Shown piece by piece: positions 59,546-64,000 of a stretch of 64,000 bases of DNA. The position numbers and the translations under genes are program-made. This DNA is from Beroe forskalii (taxonomy: Eukaryota > Ctenophora > Nuda > Beroida > Beroidae), in the NCBI GenBank assembly GCA_011033025.1, contig WFMF01000293.1, forward strand, positions 158,925 through 222,924. The letters are read 5' to 3'. The notes under the pieces were generated by a model, which saw only the letters and a list, made by a program, of their open reading frames with translations, ran no database searches and had not been told where the DNA came from. The number at the start of each line of letters is the position of its first letter. Positions within the stretch are counted from its first letter, which is position 1.

Positions 59546-60544
59546 CTAGCTACACTTCTTTAAACGCAGATCAATAGATCGTTCAAAGTTATCAAAGGTT
59601 TGCTGAAGCTCAACTAACAGGGACAGGTCCTGTGATGTAGGCACGTACTCCAGGCTTACGTCACTTAGAGAGTCGTCAAGCTGTGCAAGAGCCTTGTGAC
59701 GTGGTGAATGTTCCCTGCTGCAAACTTGTCCATCTTTCAAATAGTGAAACATGTGAGGTTCTGTGTTGATCTTGTTCTTCAATGCCAAAACCAGCTTCCT
59801 CCTCTCCTCGCGCTCAGCTGGTGTTCTGTCTGGACTGACGAAAACTTTCTTAAACCTCTCCGATGTCTTCAGATTACCTTCACTGCACAGGACTGTGTTG
59901 GCAGATACCCGGTCACTGAAACAGACTCGCACTGGCCTGACGACGTCTGATCTCCTCTTTCCTATTCTGTGGCACGAATAACTCTTCCTATCGATACTCC
60001 GTGGTGACACAGCTTCATTGAGCAGAGTACCAACGTTATTGACAACATCTTCATCTCCATCTTCTTCTGGCAGTCCAAAAACTACCACACATCTGTCCCT
60101 TTCTTCTTCTTTTGCTGCTGAATAAACTGAATCCTTTTGTTTCTGCTGCGTGCTGCTGCTGTTAGTTGGCAGCCCTTTCTTCACGACATCGCTGTAGCTT
60201 TTCAAGTTTGCTCTACCTGCTATCATATTAAAAACATTCTCCTCTCTTCTTTCTTCTTGTGTCTGCATCATCCTCTTCTGACAGGCAATCTGATCACATT
60301 GAAGAGCGTTTATTGTGCATGCGGCTGATTTCAGTAACTTGTTACTCCTGTCAATCACCCTGATAAGCTCACTGACAACGTGGACAATTGCACCCTTATT
60401 AGCATGCTTCAGTAAACTTCTGTCCAAATCAGACATAGAATCACAACCTCCAAGTTCCATAAGAGATTTCACAACAGAGTCCATGACATCTTCTACTCTG
60501 TATAGGTCGCTAAGGTTGAATTCCGGTTTGCTTGTATTACTCAT
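59546..60544 (-). CDS. LINE ORF1-like protein with RRM-type core, intact
   Basis: A 332-residue intact frame. Residues about 150-290 contain CVVVFGLPEEDGDED, a Cys-His-Arg-Ile-Gly-Lys block (CHRIGKRR), VRPVRVCFSD and SPDRTPAEREERRKLVLALK. This is the pattern of ORF1 proteins of L1/CR1-type and related invertebrate non-LTR elements, which bind RNA through an RRM-like fold and trimerise through a coiled coil. The N-terminal part is helical and polar (QTQEERREENVF), compatible with a coiled coil. There is no CCHC knuckle. No ORF2 follows within the insertion, so it is either a solo ORF1 of a non-autonomous element or a captured gene. The absence of stops in 1 kb suggests youth or constraint. The start ATG at 60544 is the first in frame. 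Confidence 0.8.
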   Translation of the reverse strand: MSNTSKPEFNLSDLYRVEDVMDSVVKSLMELGGCDSMSDLDRSLLKHANKGAIVHVVSELIRVIDRSNKLLKSAACTINALQCDQIACQKRMMQTQEERREENVFNMIAGRANLKSYSDVVKKGLPTNSSSTQQKQKDSVYSAAKEEERDRCVVVFGLPEEDGDEDVVNNVGTLLNEAVSPRSIDRKSYSCHRIGKRRSDVVRPVRVCFSDRVSANTVLCSEGNLKTSERFKKVFVSPDRTPAEREERRKLVLALKNKINTEPHMFHYLKDGQVCSREHSPRHKALAQLDDSLSDVSLEYVPTSQDLSLLVELQQTFDNFERSIDLRLKKCS

Positions 60545-60750
60545 GTATGCAGCTCATGTATAATATAGCACATACAGTAATGAGTAAACTTATCACAAAA
60601 GATGCTGATAAGCGAGCTGCACTTTCAACGCAAACGAAAATATGATAAAACTGAACTGAAGGGTTTTTTTAATCTGATAAAGCTTTGGTTGATTTAATAC
60701 TTTAACTGTCTAGATGTTTTTATCTGGAAGGGGTATCATTATTATAGATA

Positions 60751-61617
60751 TACTAGCAGGCCCGTTGGGCCTGCTAAAACGTAGCTCACTCGGCGGGGCT
60801 ACGCCCCGCCTCCCTCGCAGTATTCCAACATTGCAATTGAAATTATGACGACAATTTTTCTGTTTTTACCGCATCGAAGAATGAAGACATTTAATGCAAA
60901 GCCCACTCAGACTTCATTCACGTCAGCTTAAATTTCGTCACTTGTAAATTTTGAAATATTAAAAAGTTTATGAAGGAGCAAAATTTACAATGATTCGTTT
61001 GTCACTGACCCATTAAGGCCAGTTTTGTCTAATTGCAATTGTATGACGAAGTTAATTGAATTGCAAAATGAGAACCGTGCATGTATACTGAACTTTGAAT
61101 TACGCATTGATTTACGCCAAGATTCCCAAATTCGCAATAATATATGCTATGCCCAATTATTTGGTCAATTTGATTTTGCCTTGATCTTAATTTCTTTCAA
61201 CACTTGCTCGATTAACATTATTTAGTTGAAACCATTTTAATAATCAACTCAGCATCGATTTAATAAATTGACCGACCATTGCCACTGATTTATGAAGGGA
61301 ATTCTATCGCCTATGTCCTCCCCGATGCCAGCCATACCCATTCTCTATCTTCAGATCTTTAATTTTAAATGTAGAAGACGTAAAATTAACAAAAAACCAC
61401 GACGCAGCAGTTAGCAACGTATCAGAAACCACTCGCATACAACTGATCATAACCTGCACGTGCAGTTTCCAGTAACCATGACAACGGCACCAATAAGCAC
61501 ATTTCCCCCGTTCGTTTCTCTTGATAAGTTGATATTTTCTTGGCAAGCTCAAATTTAAACTGTGCGCCCGCACAAAAAGACATTATTCACGTGCTCTTAC
61601 CAAATTATATATAAGAT
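60751..61617. mobile_element. Repeat family Y, copy 2
   Basis: Begins TACTAGCAGGCCCGTTGGGC (hairpin) and ends TTATATATAAGATTAG. It shares ordered blocks with 31760-32570. It sits at the edge of the 3.6 kb insertion. Confidence 0.7.
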
Positions 61618-61846
61618 TAGCGCGACTTAATTTTAAACTTACTTTCAAGAGTTATCCAGTCGTAGTTGGAGGTTTTTTCTGTTACAGCATTGATAATCTC
61701 AGCTTGCTGGTAGTTGTTCTCCTCATTCATTTTCCTGAAAATGAAAATATACTTAGGGCATTCAAAAAAGTTTACTATAAAACATTTCAACATGAATCAA
61801 GGAAATAAGGCATCCTGATTTCTACTTATTAAAATTCTCAATTTTT

Positions 61847-63137
61847 TCCTGTTCCCAATCGCGTTTTTGTTTTACAAAAAGGCATTGAGAATAGGTTAGC
61901 AGAGATCGTGTATTTTGGGGGTTGTGTGTATACTACCTTTACGCGTACTGTTAAATCTGAAATAGGTGCTGCGCGCGACCATGTGTCGTGGTGGTGGTGG
62001 TGGTGGTGGTGGTTGGTACATTTTCATGCATCCAACTGCTCCTTTATAATATCACTCGCGTCAGAGTAGCTTGGTGTAGTGGCATCCTTTGCATTGTGGG
62101 CTGCAGCTAGCTAACTGGGCTGCTTAGTAGTTATTCGAGTTCAATGCTCTGTTCATTCTGATGTTGAAATAAATTCTTTTTCAAAAATTCTACAATTATT
62201 TAATTAATCACAAAATCAAAACAATATCAATTTTCACGGAATCAATCAAATAATTGATTGGATTTCAATCACACAGTCATTTGGCGATCTTTAAGTAGCG
62301 GGCAATTCGGCCAATTTACAATGGGCAGTATTTGTGCAATCAGTTACGAATGATCTAAAGGATTGACTTGAGAAAAGTAAAACATGAGAGTTTGTCTCGG
62401 TTCATGATTGATAATTAAATGATATATCTGAATCTTTTATCTTGGTCAGTAATCATACTGAGTATTTTAATCTTGAAATTATCAAGGCGGGGCACAATAA
62501 TATCGAAAATTGCAATGGTTTGATATCTGCGACGCAACCCAAAAGAAAATGTAACGCGTAACGAAAATGGTGATCATAGTTATGAAACTCTGAACGGCGC
62601 GCAACTAAAACAAATCTTTAAAGAGTTCTATGAAATGGCGGGAACGCGCGCGTAAACATTTGGCACGTGAAACGAAATTTCGCCCACGTGATATTTAGAT
62701 CTGCGCGCGTTAATTCAAACTTGCGGAAGGAAATGTATTATATAGCGCCCGTGCATAACAAGGAATATTTATGAAATTTATTCAATGATGTTAGTAATTT
62801 AGTATTGTGAAGTGACTATGTGACAGTGGCACTTAAAGTTGATAGAAGAAGCGTTTATCACGGAAAAATTATTTCAGATAAATCTTAAGTTTATTAAAGA
62901 CAACCTCTTTGTCTCAATTCTCGTTGGTATACACACGCGATTGTACCTTGATTTTGGAGGTCATTTTTATGCTTTATAAGTTTAAAGTCAATTCACCATG
63001 TCAGTAAATAAGACGGAAAACGGTCGACGATCAAATGACGGCGTGTTTTCATACCATGCCCCAGGGAACAGGAAATTAAGCGCCTACATACGGGAACAAA
63101 GGGTACAAGAAATATGCCGGTAGGCGCAATTCTTGTT
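61847..63137. mobile_element. Repeat family X, copy 2 (1291 bp)
   Basis: Inserted in the intron between the second and third exons of the zinc-finger pseudogene. The ancestral site CAATTTTTGTCATG is intact in the left arm. It starts TCCTGTTCCCAATCGC and ends GGCGCAATTCTTGTT. A (TGG)n patch occurs at 61989-62015. Confidence 0.85.
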
Positions 63138-64000
63138 GTCATGTAATTTTATACATTTGATAGATGGGCGTTAAAATTGGTCTAGAGTATTTGAACTACA
63201 CTTACAAGTTCATTTCGTTGTGGGAGATGATGTGATTCTTCAAGTCGTTGTTATCCGTGAACTCTTTCTTGCAATCGAGCACGTTGCAAGTCAGTGGCTT
63301 GCTACTACCGGAATGAGACTTGAGGTGGATCTTTAGGTCGGCATTTGATGCGAAGCTCCAATCACATTTCGGGTGTTCGCACTTGAAGGGTCGTTCACCT
63401 GAAAAGAATTACAGTGTGAATTAGCTGCACAAATTTGGGGTGCATCAAACACGGGACCTAAGTTGCACCCTTTAGGCCTGAACTGTCTACACATAGCGGG
63501 TGAAGACTCCCATGTGCGGCACCTAATAGAATTACTATTCGTGAATGCAATGACCACCACCCCGGAGCAGATATTTAGAGACTTCTTAATGATGAAGGAA
63601 TTTACCCTGAGTACAAATAACTCACCCGGAGGGTTCCCGCCTAAAATCGCGACAAAGTTCATATTTTCAGCACGTTCCACGGGCGCCGTTGACTGAGCGA
63701 AAAATCTTGGTTTGAGTAGTCGCCCCGGACTCTAGAGAATAACTCACCAGTATGTGATATCATGTGAATCTTCAAGTTAGCAGCACGGCTGTAGTCTTTT
63801 CCACAGTCTGGAATGGGGCACCAGTGGGGCCTTTTCTCCCGAATGAGTCAGCATGTGATTCTGAAATGGAACATTCGATGAGAAAAATAACAATTACAAG
63901 ACAAAGGAACAAATGGAATATTCAATGAGCAAAAATTTACAATTACAAGAAAAAGGTACGAAAGAAGATAATAAGCTGCACAACACGAGGGTGGGCGACT

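Larger units (their letters stand above)
58023..61616 (-). mobile_element. 3.6 kb insertion in the right arm carrying an ORF1-like gene and a Y repeat
   Basis: The left arm shows the empty site near 5213-5222. The insertion holds ORF1 (60544-59546), a G-rich tract (59270-59430) and repeat Y copy 2 (60751-61617). No reverse transcriptase is present. Whether it is one composite element or several nested ones cannot be decided here. Confidence 0.65.
56708..63860 (-). pseudogene. Second, partial and frameshifted copy of the C2H2 zinc-finger gene
   Basis: Exons matching exons 3-6 of the gene at 1379-6536 lie at 63860-63748, 63398-63206, 61734-61643 and 57858-56708. Exons 1-2 (fingers 1-3) are not in the window, and homology stops at 63972. 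The first of these exons is 113 bases instead of 112: one A is added after GGGAG (AAAA for AAA), which shifts the frame inside the linker before finger 4 and leads to an early stop. The next exon has a 3-base gain adding one Ser (SGSSKP). The 92-base exon is unchanged, and the last exon (1151 bases in both) is intact with a regular RIPTPPQT repeat. Introns are enlarged to about 1.5 and 3.8 kb by insertions. Probably a decaying duplicate, though fingers 7-8 plus the tail could still be expressed from another start. An assembly or base-calling error remains possible. Confidence 0.75.
55088..63972 (-). repeat. Right arm of the large inverted duplication
   Basis: Reverse complement of 4150-8037, lengthened by insertions at 58023-61616 (in the intron before the last exon) and 61847-63137 (in the intron before that). 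Homology is lost at 63972, after CGAAAGAAGATAAT, only 28 bases before the window ends, so the arm may resume beyond it. Confidence 0.9.

Overview
This is eukaryotic, metazoan genomic DNA: spliced genes with GT-AG introns, AT-rich and extremely repeat-rich non-coding DNA, AATAAA signals, C2H2 zinc fingers, galectin/CCP/SRCR/LDLa extracellular modules and a rhodopsin-family 7TM domain. The mix (LDLa-bearing GRL101-type receptor, CR1/L2-like LINE, hAT and PIF/Harbinger-like MITEs) suits a marine invertebrate. I cannot place it in a phylum from sequence alone.

Layout. (1) 1379-6536, plus strand: a six-exon gene for a protein of about 610 residues with eight C2H2 fingers and a proline-rich tail. 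(2) 6990-10843: G-rich minisatellite, a 1.39 kb hAT-like MITE with an 8-bp target duplication, SINE-like DNA and a tandem array. (3) 10844-30248: a 19.4 kb element with LTR-like direct repeats beginning TG and ending CA, a candidate primer-binding site and a polypurine tract, but no recognisable gag or pol. It is packed with satellites and holds a fold-back, a TTAA-flanked MITE and a 5'-truncated LINE. (4) 30250-35470: telomere-like repeats, repeat family Y, an intronless SDR oxidoreductase gene (32708-33685) and repeat family X. (5) 38225-50873, minus strand: an 11-exon gene whose phases all agree, encoding signal peptide, galectin-like, CCP, galectin-like, SRCR, LDLa-like modules and a GRL101/LGR-like 7TM. 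The reading frame carries one in-frame TAA at the start of the last exon. (6) 51000-55080: microsatellites and SINE-like fragments. (7) 55088-63972: an inverted, insertion-laden second copy of the zinc-finger locus (exons 3-6), with a frameshift in exon 3 and an inserted LINE ORF1-like gene.

The most interesting signal is in the receptor gene. Introns 4, 8 (two tandem copies) and the 3' end of intron 9 are made of the same repeated sequence, nearly from splice site to splice site, although these introns have three different phases and flank unrelated exons. That is the pattern expected of introner-like elements, that is, introns made by a mobile sequence. One copy is bordered by a 37-bp direct duplication of the adjacent exon start. 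The domain order galectin-CCP-galectin-SRCR-LDLa-7TM is also one I do not recognise from any known receptor.

The two zinc-finger loci form a large imperfect palindrome around a spacer of about 47 kb. The left copy looks intact and the right one decaying. All exon joins were made by eye from splice consensus, phase and domain continuity, with no alignment or transcript support.
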